Made by a program: the position numbers and the translations under genes. 8,208 nucleotides of DNA from assembly GCF_035818635.1 (NCBI RefSeq), contig NZ_JAYLLH010000057.1, positions 1 to 8,208 on the forward strand, in the 5' to 3' direction. Every line of letters begins with the position of its first letter. Position 1 is the first letter of the stretch. This DNA comes from Mesobacterium_A hydrothermale (GTDB taxonomy: Bacteria; Pseudomonadota; Alphaproteobacteria; Rhodobacterales; Rhodobacteraceae). Positions 1-7,251 of the stretch are shown piece after piece. The notes beneath the pieces are model-generated. The model was given only the letters and a program-made list of their open reading frames with translations. It was not told the DNA's origin and searched no databases.

Positions 1-188
1 TGCTTGCCGCGGTTGATCACATCGCGCAAAGGCGCGCGAAAAGCGCCGGCCCCATGACAGCCTCATCTCACAATTAAGGGCAAAAAATATCGCCAAACGC
101 GCCGTGTCTCAGATTTAGGGGCAACGCGACAATAAGAGTTATGCAACAGTCCCAGTGTCACAGAGTCACCGTGTGCCCTGCACTTTCA
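1..188. other. Non-coding region downstream of the operon
   Basis: This 188-bp stretch follows the stop codon of the copper ATPase gene on the minus strand. I see no supported gene in it. A plus-strand frame is open from the window edge to a TGA at 55-57 and could be the last 18 codons of a gene entering from the left, but it is too short to judge. A weak inverted repeat (GGCGC at 31-35, GCGCC at 43-47) has no T-tract and is not a convincing terminator. A direct repeat of GTCAC separated by AGA lies near 157-169. An IS6-like terminus at 140-153 is listed separately. No clear rho-independent terminator for the operon is visible. Confidence 0.5.
140..153 (-). repeat. Possible IS6-family terminal inverted repeat
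   Basis: Read on the minus strand this is GGGACTGTTGCATA. From memory, the IS26 (IS6-family) terminal repeat is GGCACTGTTGCAAA, so 12 of 14 positions agree, including the core ACTGTTGCA. If real, the element would extend leftwards from 153 and out of the window. Its end would sit 35 bp beyond the stop codon of the operon's last gene. No recognisable transposase sequence is seen in 1-139, so this could be a relic end or a chance match. Confidence 0.3.
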
Positions 189-2606
189 TTATCGCCCCAG
201 CCTAAGGGCGTTCCCGACCACTATGAAACTGGATGCCGACATGCCGATGGCAGCGAGCCAAGGCGGAATATAGCCAAGGGCGGCCAAAGGGATTGCGGTT
301 AGGTTATAGGTGAGCGCCCAGAACAGGTTCTGACGAATGATGGACGTTGCGCGTTCCGAGAGCGTCATGAGCCGGTTCAACGCGGTCATCTCGCCTGTCA
401 GGATGATGAAATCCGCAGTCTGCCGGGCAAGGTCCGTCGCCTCCGACAACGAGACAGAAACATTCGCCGCCGACAAGACGGGCGCATCGTTCACACCGTC
501 GCCGACCATCATGATGCAGTGGGCTTCGGCCTGACGATCCTTCACCCAGACAAGCTTGTCTTCCGGTTTCAAGCCCCCAAGGGCAACCTCCGCCGGAATG
601 GACACATCCGCTGCCAATCGCGCCACGGTCTCTGGTCTGTCGCCGCTGAGGATTGCGATCTGCCGTCCGGTGTTGCTGATGGCCCGAAGGCTCTCACTCG
701 CACCGGGACGCAAACCGTCCTGCAATTCGAGCACCATTTCCAGCACTCCGTCGCGCGACAGCCCGACCACCGTTGCCCCCTTGGCAAGGCCGGCGTTTAC
801 TGCCTCCCGAAAGGAGGCCGGCACTTCTTCGCTGACAAAAGTCAGCGATCCAAGGCGCCACGTCGCGTCCTCATGCTGCAGTTCCAGTCCCTGACCCAAG
901 CGATTGCGCACTGGGCCGATGCTGGGCAGATCCGCTCCGCGCAGCGTTGCCGCGGCGCAGATTGCTTGCGAAATCGGGTGCTCGGACCCTCGCTCCATGG
1001 CGGCCGCCAAACCAAGGTGATCCGTGCCGTGCAGCGCGGTCAGGGTCGGGTGGCCCATCGTCAGCGTACCGGTCTTGTCGAACGCGATGGTGTCGATCCG
1101 GGTCAGTGCCTCGATCTGCCCCATGTGAATCGGCAGGATGCCGCTGTCCGACATGCGCCCGGCTGCGACAGCAAGAGCCACGGGCGTGGCCAAGGCGAGC
1201 GCACAGGGGCAGGTCACGATCAGGACGGCAACGGTGTTTTCCACCGCACGAGACGGGTCGATGAATAACCAAGCCGTCGCCGTCGTCGCTGCGACCAACA
1301 GGACCATGGCCACGAACCATGGCGCGATCCGTTCAGCGGCCATCGCGAAGGCGGGCCGTTCCGACATGCCTCGGCGGATCATAGCCTGCATGGCAGCAAG
1401 GGTGGAGTCGTCGCGCGACTTCTCGATAATCAGTTGGATCGGCTGGTCAATATTGCAGGCGCCCGAGATGACAAGCTCCCCTGCCTGCCTGGCAACAGGT
1501 TCGGATTCACCCGTCATGAGGGCCTCGTCGAAATGGCTTTCGCATCCATCGAGACGCGCATCGACGGGAACGATTTCGCCGGGTGACAACCGAATTCGGT
1601 CGCCTGGCGACAGGTGCTGGACGAGAACCCTTTCTTCTCCATCTGCCGTCAGCCGCGTCACCTCCTGCGGCATGATCTTGAGAACGCGGTCCACGGCAGC
1701 CCCTGCGCGGCGGCGCGCGGAGAGTTCCCAGATCCGCGCCGACAGGACAAAGAACACAAACATCACGATGCTGTCGAAATATACGTGCCCCGAGGCAGTG
1801 ATCGTGGACCACACGGACGCAGCCCAGGCGATGCCGAGGCCAAGTACGATAGGCACGTCCATGCCCGCGCGCCGCTGACGCAGATCGCGCAAGGCGCCGG
1901 CGAAGAAATCCCGCCCCGAATAGACAAGGACGGCAATCGTCACAGCCAAAACGAACCATCGCCCGACCTTCTGGAACAGAGGAAGGGAGCCGTCGGGCTC
2001 TGTCCCAAGCCAATAGGTTGCGATCTGGAAGCCCATGACGGGCATCATCAGAAGCCCGGCAAACAGCAGTCTTTCGACAGAGCGCCGTTTTTCTTCCTCC
2101 TGCAAGGCTTCGCGGCGGGTCGCATCGAACGGATGGGCGGTGAAGCCGATCTCGTCCACCGCCGTGAGAATGTCCGAGACCTTGAGCTGGTCAGGGTCCC
2201 AGGTCACGTAGGCTTGCCGCGCAGTCTGGTCCATCCGAAGATCAACAAGACCGTCAAGCTTGTGAAGCCGTTGTTCGATCAGCCACATACAGGCTGAACA
2301 GGACACGCCTTCCAGAAGGAAGGCGGCACTCCGGCCAGCAGGCCCGTCCTTGACAAAGCTGTTGACGAGCCGGTCGTCGTCAAAGGCGGTCGCGCGCAAG
2401 CGCTCGGAGCGGTCCTCGGGCGGTGCGTTGCGGTGCGCATAATAGTCGGTCAGTCCCGCCGCATCAATCTGCGCGGCAACGTCGCGGCAAGCCTCGGAAC
2501 AAAAGGTCTCGGTATGCCCAAAGACTCTGCCCCATACTGGGTGCAGCGCGGCCTTGGTGCAATGGAAGCACAGAGTGGTCTGGGGCGTGGAGCCATCAGG
2601 CGCCAT
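189..2606 (-). CDS. ccoI: CcoI/FixI-type copper-transporting P1B-ATPase
   Basis: This 805-residue inner-membrane ATPase exports copper towards the periplasm and in this family serves cytochrome oxidase metallation. The N-terminus carries C13-x2-C16 and FCSEAC (C36, C40), matching the cysteine-rich domain placed ahead of the HMA domain in CcoI/FixI/CopA2 proteins. The HMA metal site is GVSCSAC (C103, C106). Later motifs are the actuator TGES (365-368), the transmembrane metal site CPC (466-468), the phosphorylation motif DKTGT (D510), SEHP (541-544) and GDGVNDAP (702-709). Length and domain order are normal, with no damage visible. The ATG follows the stop of the 32-residue gene by 3 nt, with a GAGTGAG stretch as a plausible ribosome site. 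It is the last gene of the operon. CcoI usually sits beside cbb3 oxidase genes; here it accompanies a ba3-type oxidase. The copper ATPase class is certain, while the choice of name between ccoI, fixI and copA2 is less so. Confidence 0.93.
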   Translation of the reverse strand: MAPDGSTPQTTLCFHCTKAALHPVWGRVFGHTETFCSEACRDVAAQIDAAGLTDYYAHRNAPPEDRSERLRATAFDDDRLVNSFVKDGPAGRSAAFLLEGVSCSACMWLIEQRLHKLDGLVDLRMDQTARQAYVTWDPDQLKVSDILTAVDEIGFTAHPFDATRREALQEEEKRRSVERLLFAGLLMMPVMGFQIATYWLGTEPDGSLPLFQKVGRWFVLAVTIAVLVYSGRDFFAGALRDLRQRRAGMDVPIVLGLGIAWAASVWSTITASGHVYFDSIVMFVFFVLSARIWELSARRRAGAAVDRVLKIMPQEVTRLTADGEERVLVQHLSPGDRIRLSPGEIVPVDARLDGCESHFDEALMTGESEPVARQAGELVISGACNIDQPIQLIIEKSRDDSTLAAMQAMIRRGMSERPAFAMAAERIAPWFVAMVLLVAATTATAWLFIDPSRAVENTVAVLIVTCPCALALATPVALAVAAGRMSDSGILPIHMGQIEALTRIDTIAFDKTGTLTMGHPTLTALHGTDHLGLAAAMERGSEHPISQAICAAATLRGADLPSIGPVRNRLGQGLELQHEDATWRLGSLTFVSEEVPASFREAVNAGLAKGATVVGLSRDGVLEMVLELQDGLRPGASESLRAISNTGRQIAILSGDRPETVARLAADVSIPAEVALGGLKPEDKLVWVKDRQAEAHCIMMVGDGVNDAPVLSAANVSVSLSEATDLARQTADFIILTGEMTALNRLMTLSERATSIIRQNLFWALTYNLTAIPLAALGYIPPWLAAIGMSASSFIVVGNALRLGR

Positions 2607-2609
2607 GGC

Positions 2610-2708
2610 TCACTCGTCGCGGCTCAGATGCCTGACAAAATAGACGAGGAACACCACCAAAGCCGCCATCGAAAGGCCTGTGACCGTGTATGTCCAGATC
2701 GGGTCCAT
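2610..2708 (-). CDS. Small 32-residue single-helix membrane protein of unknown function
   Basis: An ATG at 2708 opens a 33-codon frame ending in TGA (2610-2612). The protein begins MDPIWTYTVTG, has one hydrophobic segment at about residues 10-26 (containing MAALVVFLVYFV), and ends in the charged tail RHLSRDE, so the C-terminus probably faces the cytoplasm. The start is one nucleotide after the dihaem cytochrome c stop, and the stop is 3 nt before the ATPase ATG, which is strong evidence for translational coupling. I do not recognise the family. By position it recalls the tiny CcoS/FixS and CcoQ proteins of cbb3 oxidase clusters, but it lacks any resemblance I can point to. It may be a small oxidase subunit or an assembly factor; that is inference from neighbours only. 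Confidence 0.7.
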   Translation of the reverse strand: MDPIWTYTVTGLSMAALVVFLVYFVRHLSRDE

Positions 2709-2709
2709 G

Positions 2710-3462
2710 TCAGTTGTTTCCAGCGGTCTGTGCGACCGGTGCTTCGCCCATCTGGGCGTAATACAGCGAAAGTGCTTCGATTTCCTCGTCCGTCAATTCG
2801 GCCGAAAGCGTCCGCATCCGTGCATAGACATCGCTGTGCCGGGCGCCATCCCGGTATAGTTGAAGCTGCAGTCGGGTATAGTCGACGTATTGGCCCGTGA
2901 GAGACGGATAATTGGGGAAGACGCCTTTGCCGGTTTCACCGTGGCAGGCTGAACAGGGCTGAATCATCCGGTCTGGGTCGCCCAACCAGTGCAGCCCGTC
3001 CGCAATGGCGAATTGCTCTTCGGTCAGTTCTACGTTTTGTGCTGCTGGCCGGCTTTGGGCGGCGAAGAACGCCGCCAGGTCGGCGAAATCTTGCTCGGTC
3101 AGTTCTTCCACGACGAAACCCATCAATTCACCGCCCTCGGCGACGGACCGTTCCCAATCGTGGTAGTCCACGAGGCTTTTGTAGATATAGCCGCGAACCT
3201 GACCCGCAAGGCTCGGCCAGTTCTCACTTTGGCCGATGCCATAGTCACCGTGACACGAAGCGCAAAGCTGTTCGCCATGCACCGACTCACCTCGCGCAGG
3301 GTCGGCCGTGGCCAGGAGTTGAAGCGTCTCTTCGGTCCAGGCCACGTTAGAGGATGGACTGGCCAACATCTTCTCCGGGTCCGGTGGTCCTTCTTGCGCA
3401 AAGGCGGACAAACCGAAAATGGCCGTGAGAGCAAAGCCGGTGATCACTGTCTGTTTCATCAT
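2710..3462 (-). CDS. Dihaem cytochrome c, c4-like, periplasmic
   Basis: This 250-residue protein starts with a Sec signal peptide (about 1-22, ending FA before QEG). It has two class I cytochrome c domains, with haem-binding CASCH at 67-71 and CSACH at 170-174. Likely axial methionines are M114 in ELMGF and M216 in YARMR. Both domains end in the usual helix pattern (TEQDFADLAAFF; TDEEIEALSLYY). The two-domain layout matches cytochrome c4, which donates electrons to terminal oxidases; donation to the ba3 oxidase encoded just upstream is my inference. No membrane anchor is seen beyond the signal peptide. The first of two tandem ATGs is chosen because GAGG lies 7 nt before it, overlapping the TGA of the oxidase subunit I gene. 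The gap to that gene is 9 nt, so the two are in one operon. Confidence 0.9.
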   Translation of the reverse strand: MMKQTVITGFALTAIFGLSAFAQEGPPDPEKMLASPSSNVAWTEETLQLLATADPARGESVHGEQLCASCHGDYGIGQSENWPSLAGQVRGYIYKSLVDYHDWERSVAEGGELMGFVVEELTEQDFADLAAFFAAQSRPAAQNVELTEEQFAIADGLHWLGDPDRMIQPCSACHGETGKGVFPNYPSLTGQYVDYTRLQLQLYRDGARHSDVYARMRTLSAELTDEEIEALSLYYAQMGEAPVAQTAGNN

Positions 3463-3471
3463 CGCTATGCC

Positions 3472-5139
3472 TCAGTATCCGTAAGGGACCGCCAGTGGCG
3501 ATTCGATAAACAGGAATTGAACGATCGGGTAACCGTAACTGGCCAGCATGTAGGCCAGCATCGCCCAGTTCCAGAAGCTGAGAGAGTTCAGCAGGTTTGG
3601 CACCTTGAGCGGCTGGTGGATCGCGGTCGCATAAACCACCTCGGTTGTTTCGGCCTTGCGCGTTGTCATATGCGTTCCGACAAGGATCACGATGAACAGG
3701 ATTGCGGAGAGTGTCAGAATAACTGACCCGGACAGCATGATCGCTTCATAGGGTGTCCATAGCGCGTTCAGTTCCTCCCCGTAAGGCAGGGTATTGACGC
3801 GGCGCGGCTGGCCCTGCAGGCCCAAAACATGCCAGGGACCCGTGGTTACAACCATGCCGATTGCCCAAAGCCAAAGCTGCCAGAGCGCCAGTTTGCGCGA
3901 AAACAACGCCCGTCCGGTCATGCGTGGCCAAGCCCAGTAGGCGACGGCAAAATACATGATGACGGATGTGCCACCGAAGATAAGGTGGAAATGACCGGTG
4001 ACCCATTGCGTATCATGCACGAGTGCGTTCAGCGCATAGGACGCGTTGATAACGCCCCCGAAGCCGCCAAAGGTCAGCATCATCATCGACAAAATCGACG
4101 CGAGAACCACGGGATTGCGCCACGGCATCCGGGGGATCCATCCCAGCAGGCCCCTGCCGCCGCGCAACTTCCCCGACAGTTCCAGCGTCGCCATGACCGT
4201 GAACCCTGTAATCAGCGTCGGCACGGCCACCATGTAGGTGCCGAACATATGGAGAAGCTTCCAGCCGGCTGCCTGTTGCGGGTCCATGTAGAGGTGATGA
4301 AAACCGATCGGCACCGAGAAGATGAAAAGCATCACGAAGGCAATTCGTGCGAATTCGTCTGAGAAAAGCTTTGCTTTCGCTTGCTGGGGCATCAGAGTGT
4401 AGAACGCGATGTAAGCCGGGATCAGCCAGAAATAGACGATGGCGTGCAAGGTCCAACTGAACAGGGTGCGGGCAAGCCCTGCTTCGATCCCGTCGACCAG
4501 CCCCAGTTTCAGGGGCAGGATTTGTGTCACGATCTCCAGCGTTGCGCCCATTGACGTCCACAGCCAGAGCAGCGCATTGATCGTCGTGCCAAACATCACA
4601 AGCGGCACGGCCATGCCCGGGTTCGCGCGCTTCCACCGGCCCATCATCCAGATCATGTCGATGCACCAGAACCACGATCCGATCACCAATCCGGCAACGC
4701 CTATATAGAACAGCGTATGCCCCATTTCAGGCGGATAGAACGTATACATAACCGAGGCCTGCCCGGTCAGAAGTGTCCAGGCCGCGAGGGCTGTCCCGAT
4801 CAGCGCGATCCAAAAGCCGATCCAGGAAAATGCCGATGAAGGCAGTGGCATTTTCAACGAATTTATAGCGGAGTGGTAGCCGTACCCCATGATGAAGAAT
4901 GTCGTCAGCACATAGGCCATCAAAACGCCATGGGTCGTGACCGACGTGTAGTAAAGCGATGCACTCTCGACGGCGGGGAACAGATCGGAACGCTCGGCCA
5001 CCTGATATAGGCCCATCGGAATCGCAAGCGCGAAGGCTCCAAAGCCCACCCACATATTCGCCATGCCCAGTCGGTTGGCCTGTTTGGTCATACCGATGGG
5101 AGCGCCCGCAACGATGTCGTGATCAGTTACCGAAGTCAT
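3472..5139 (-). CDS. cbaA: ba3-type (B-family) haem-copper oxidase subunit I
   Basis: This 555-residue polytopic protein is the catalytic subunit of a terminal oxidase that reduces O2 to water and pumps protons. All six metal-ligand histidines are present: H70 and H385 (low-spin haem), H383 (high-spin haem), and H232, H281 and H282 (CuB). Y236, four residues after H232, is the expected partner of the His-Tyr cross-link. Spacing follows Thermus ba3 (from memory H72, H233, Y237, H282/283, H384, H386) within one or two residues. The motif LRGGRGLLGWI and the GFHH and TGHFH signatures also fit the B family. The usual HP of the CuB helix reads HA here (LHAIVYFW). The start ATG overlaps the subunit II stop in TGATG, so translation is probably coupled. 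Membrane segments fill nearly the whole length. No frameshift or missing ligand is visible. Confidence 0.96.
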   Translation of the reverse strand: MTSVTDHDIVAGAPIGMTKQANRLGMANMWVGFGAFALAIPMGLYQVAERSDLFPAVESASLYYTSVTTHGVLMAYVLTTFFIMGYGYHSAINSLKMPLPSSAFSWIGFWIALIGTALAAWTLLTGQASVMYTFYPPEMGHTLFYIGVAGLVIGSWFWCIDMIWMMGRWKRANPGMAVPLVMFGTTINALLWLWTSMGATLEIVTQILPLKLGLVDGIEAGLARTLFSWTLHAIVYFWLIPAYIAFYTLMPQQAKAKLFSDEFARIAFVMLFIFSVPIGFHHLYMDPQQAAGWKLLHMFGTYMVAVPTLITGFTVMATLELSGKLRGGRGLLGWIPRMPWRNPVVLASILSMMMLTFGGFGGVINASYALNALVHDTQWVTGHFHLIFGGTSVIMYFAVAYWAWPRMTGRALFSRKLALWQLWLWAIGMVVTTGPWHVLGLQGQPRRVNTLPYGEELNALWTPYEAIMLSGSVILTLSAILFIVILVGTHMTTRKAETTEVVYATAIHQPLKVPNLLNSLSFWNWAMLAYMLASYGYPIVQFLFIESPLAVPYGY

Positions 5140-5669
5140 CAGGCACCCTCCCCGGGTAAGGTGAACTCATCCGCAGGGACGACATTGAAGAGCCCGAACA
5201 TGTGGGCATGGGCAGGACCGCAGAATTCATGGCAGACGTAGGGTTGCTCCCCCACCTCCATCAGGGCCGTTTCGATTTCGCTAATGTAGCCGGGAACAAC
5301 CATCAGATTAAGATTGGTCTGGGGCACGTAGACCCCATGCAAAACGTCGAAAGCCGCAATCCGGAGGCGAAATGTCTCACCTTGTGGCAAGGTTACACGC
5401 TGGGGATAGAATCCGTAACGCGCCGCGACGATCCGCACTTCCAGCATCCCGTCATCACCTCGGCGAACACCAATATTGTCTTCCGAGAACTCGTCGCCAC
5501 CGACACCCTCCGCGAGATGCAGACGCGCGCTGTCGATGCCCTCGACATTCGATGGCGGATGCAGGTTGTCCCGGGCCGCGCCCATGACCATTACAATCCA
5601 TGTCATCACCACCAGACCGCCAATGATGTAGATCCAGCGCTTTTCCAGCTTGTCGACGTGAAATGCCAT
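5139..5669 (-). CDS. cbaB: Oxidase subunit II with CuA site (ba3-type)
   Basis: This 176-residue protein carries the binuclear CuA centre that takes electrons from cytochrome c. One N-terminal membrane helix (about 13-31) anchors a periplasmic cupredoxin domain. The CuA ligands are H111 (in VLHGVYVP), C146 and C150 in CHEFCGPAH, H154 and M157; E148 supplies the usual backbone carbonyl position. The single helix and short length match ba3 subunit II rather than the two-helix subunit II of aa3 oxidases. A GGAG ribosome site at 5676-5679 lies next to the stop codon of the subunit IIa gene, 10 nt upstream of the ATG. Its stop overlaps the subunit I start by one base. Confidence 0.96.
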   Translation of the reverse strand: MAFHVDKLEKRWIYIIGGLVVMTWIVMVMGAARDNLHPPSNVEGIDSARLHLAEGVGGDEFSEDNIGVRRGDDGMLEVRIVAARYGFYPQRVTLPQGETFRLRIAAFDVLHGVYVPQTNLNLMVVPGYISEIETALMEVGEQPYVCHEFCGPAHAHMFGLFNVVPADEFTLPGEGA

Positions 5670-5679
5670 GCCAGTCTCC

Positions 5680-5859
5680 TCAGTTCACGGGGCCGGCGGG
5701 CAGGAACAGCCCATACCAGAAATAAAGCCAGGTCAGGGCAAACCAAATCGCGTAGATAGCAAGAACCGCAAAGGTGCCCCGGGGCGAAAAGCCTTCGATT
5801 ATTCTTTTGGCTTCATCTGTATCGACCCTGAGCGGGTCATTTTCGTAAGGGTCGTCCAT
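5680..5859 (-). CDS. cbaD: ba3-type oxidase subunit IIa, 59 residues
   Basis: The frame from ATG (5857-5859) to TGA (5680-5682) encodes a small protein with a charged N-terminal part (MDDPYENDPLRVDTDEAKR) and one hydrophobic helix at about 30-54 beginning PRGTFAVLAIY. This resembles the single-helix subunit IIa of Thermus ba3 oxidase, which as I recall begins with a charged stretch followed by PKGALAVILV. In ba3 oxidase this helix takes the place of the missing first helix of subunit II. A GGGGA ribosome site lies 9 nt before the ATG. The gene follows fccB by 39 nt, the widest gap in the operon, and precedes cbaB by 10 nt. Gene order IIa-II-I agrees with other ba3 clusters. It is easily overlooked because of its size. 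Confidence 0.88.
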   Translation of the reverse strand: MDDPYENDPLRVDTDEAKRIIEGFSPRGTFAVLAIYAIWFALTWLYFWYGLFLPAGPVN

Positions 5860-5898
5860 ATCATTCTGTCCCCGCAGAGTATTGTTGAGCGCCGCCTG

Positions 5899-7248
5899 TT
5901 ACTCGAAGACGTCGGCTTCGAAGTTTTCCATCCAGGCCGCCTGATAGAAGGCTTCCATTCGATTGACTTGGTGGGTTGCATTCAACGAAGAAATTCCACC
6001 TGCACCTGGCGTCTTGACGATGGTGTTATTCTCACGGTCCAGTCGGTACTGGTCGGCGATCGAAACGCCATATTGGTTGCTGACACGGCTGAAACAGGCG
6101 TTTGACCACGTCGGTTCGATCAACGTTTCTCCGGAAAGAAGGCGGGCGATCTGAGCGGCGGCGATCTTGGCTTGCGTATTGGCCGAATACCCGGATTTCG
6201 GCATCGCGCCGGCTATAGTCATGTCGCCAATAAGGTGAATGCCGGGATGACGGGTGCTTTCCATCGTTTCGGCGTCGATCGGGCACCAGTCGCCGTCTGT
6301 CAGATCCATGTCGAACGCAAATGTGTTCGCACGCTGGGGAGGGATGTAGTTGATCACATCCGCGCGGATCGTCTCGCCCGCCTCGATTGTCAACTCCATG
6401 TTGCCAGGATCCATCGAGACGACTCGCCCGCCATTGGAGCCTGAAACCCATTCGATCCGTCCCGGCGTGTCATAGGTCCGAACGTCCGCTGGCATCCCGG
6501 ACATCTTTTCCATCGGGATATTGAACCCGTAAAGACGGTTCCATCCCAGCATGAAAGGCTGATCCTTGGTGAATTTATCCTTTAGATCGAGGATCAGAAC
6601 CTTGCCGGTCGGGTTCGCCCACAGAAAATATTCGGCAACCAGAGAGGCACGCTCGTAAGGGCCCGGCGGACAGCGATAGGGATTTGGTGGTGGGACGATC
6701 ACCATTGTCCCGCCTTCAGGCATCGCTTCTATCTGAGATTTCAGGCGAAGCGTTTGTTCACCGGCCTTATAGGCGTGCGGGATGGGGCCATCTGCGGCCG
6801 CCTGATCGTAACCTTCGACGGCATCCATCTTGAAGTCGACCCCGACCGACACGACCGCCCTGTCGTAAGAGAGCACGTCACCACCAGCCAGCGTAAAGGT
6901 ACGGGCGACCGGATCAGCCGCAATGGCACGGTCATAGATGAAATCAATTCCATACCGATCGCGAAGAGCATCGTGCGTTTCTGTGATATCGTCTATCGAA
7001 ATGTGGCCTGTAATAACCTCGTTCGACCCCCAGCACCGATAAATCTGCCGGTTTGGTTCGACCACGGTGACATGCAAGTTCGGATTTTCGATCTTGAGGT
7101 ACTTGGCTGCGGTGCAGCCACCTGTGCCTCCGCCAATGACAACGACCCTCGGGGCTGCACCTGTCTGGGCGCGAACGCCGGACGCCAACCCGGTCATGGC
7201 CACATTGGCTGCAAGAATAGAAAGAAAATCGCGTCGATTGGTTTTCAT
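5899..7248 (-). CDS. fccB: Flavocytochrome c sulfide dehydrogenase, FAD subunit
   Basis: This 449-residue periplasmic flavoprotein oxidises sulfide to sulfur or polysulfide and passes electrons to the haem of FccA. It begins with a Tat signal (NRRDFLS, arginines 5-6, cleavage probably after residue 27), fitting export with cofactor bound. VVVIGGGTGGCTAAKY (about 35-50) is the dinucleotide-binding fold. C72 in YRCWGSNEV aligns with the cysteine that covalently binds FAD in the Allochromatium enzyme. C193 (YRCPPGPYER) and C385 (SNACFS) match its redox-active disulfide. NYIPPQRA, GWCP-like DWCPID, GDMTIAGAMPKSGYSAN and the C-terminal FCSD domain are also typical. The ATG is 3 nt after the fccA stop, with GGGGA 8 nt upstream. 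In thiotrophic clusters the pair is also called SoxEF. All catalytic cysteines are present, so the enzyme should be active. Confidence 0.95.
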   Translation of the reverse strand: MKTNRRDFLSILAANVAMTGLASGVRAQTGAAPRVVVIGGGTGGCTAAKYLKIENPNLHVTVVEPNRQIYRCWGSNEVITGHISIDDITETHDALRDRYGIDFIYDRAIAADPVARTFTLAGGDVLSYDRAVVSVGVDFKMDAVEGYDQAAADGPIPHAYKAGEQTLRLKSQIEAMPEGGTMVIVPPPNPYRCPPGPYERASLVAEYFLWANPTGKVLILDLKDKFTKDQPFMLGWNRLYGFNIPMEKMSGMPADVRTYDTPGRIEWVSGSNGGRVVSMDPGNMELTIEAGETIRADVINYIPPQRANTFAFDMDLTDGDWCPIDAETMESTRHPGIHLIGDMTIAGAMPKSGYSANTQAKIAAAQIARLLSGETLIEPTWSNACFSRVSNQYGVSIADQYRLDRENNTIVKTPGAGGISSLNATHQVNRMEAFYQAAWMENFEADVFE

Positions 7249-7251
7249 GTG

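Noticed and set aside
13..26. Possible FNR box (TTGAT with a second half)
   Set aside because: The second half-site needs ATCAA after 4 bp, but the sequence reads TCGCG, so only one half matches.
31..47. GGCGC/GCGCC inverted repeat as operon terminator
   Set aside because: The stem is only 5 bp, there is no T-tract in either direction, and it lies more than 140 bp after the last stop codon.
1..57. Plus-strand open frame ending in TGA at 55-57, possibly the tail of a gene
   Set aside because: Eighteen codons with no recognisable motif are not enough to support a gene.
519..2297. Long plus-strand open frames opposite the copper ATPase gene
   Set aside because: They lie antisense to a gene with all its catalytic motifs, have low-complexity arginine/proline-rich translations, and show no recognisable domain. 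They are by-products of high-GC codon use.
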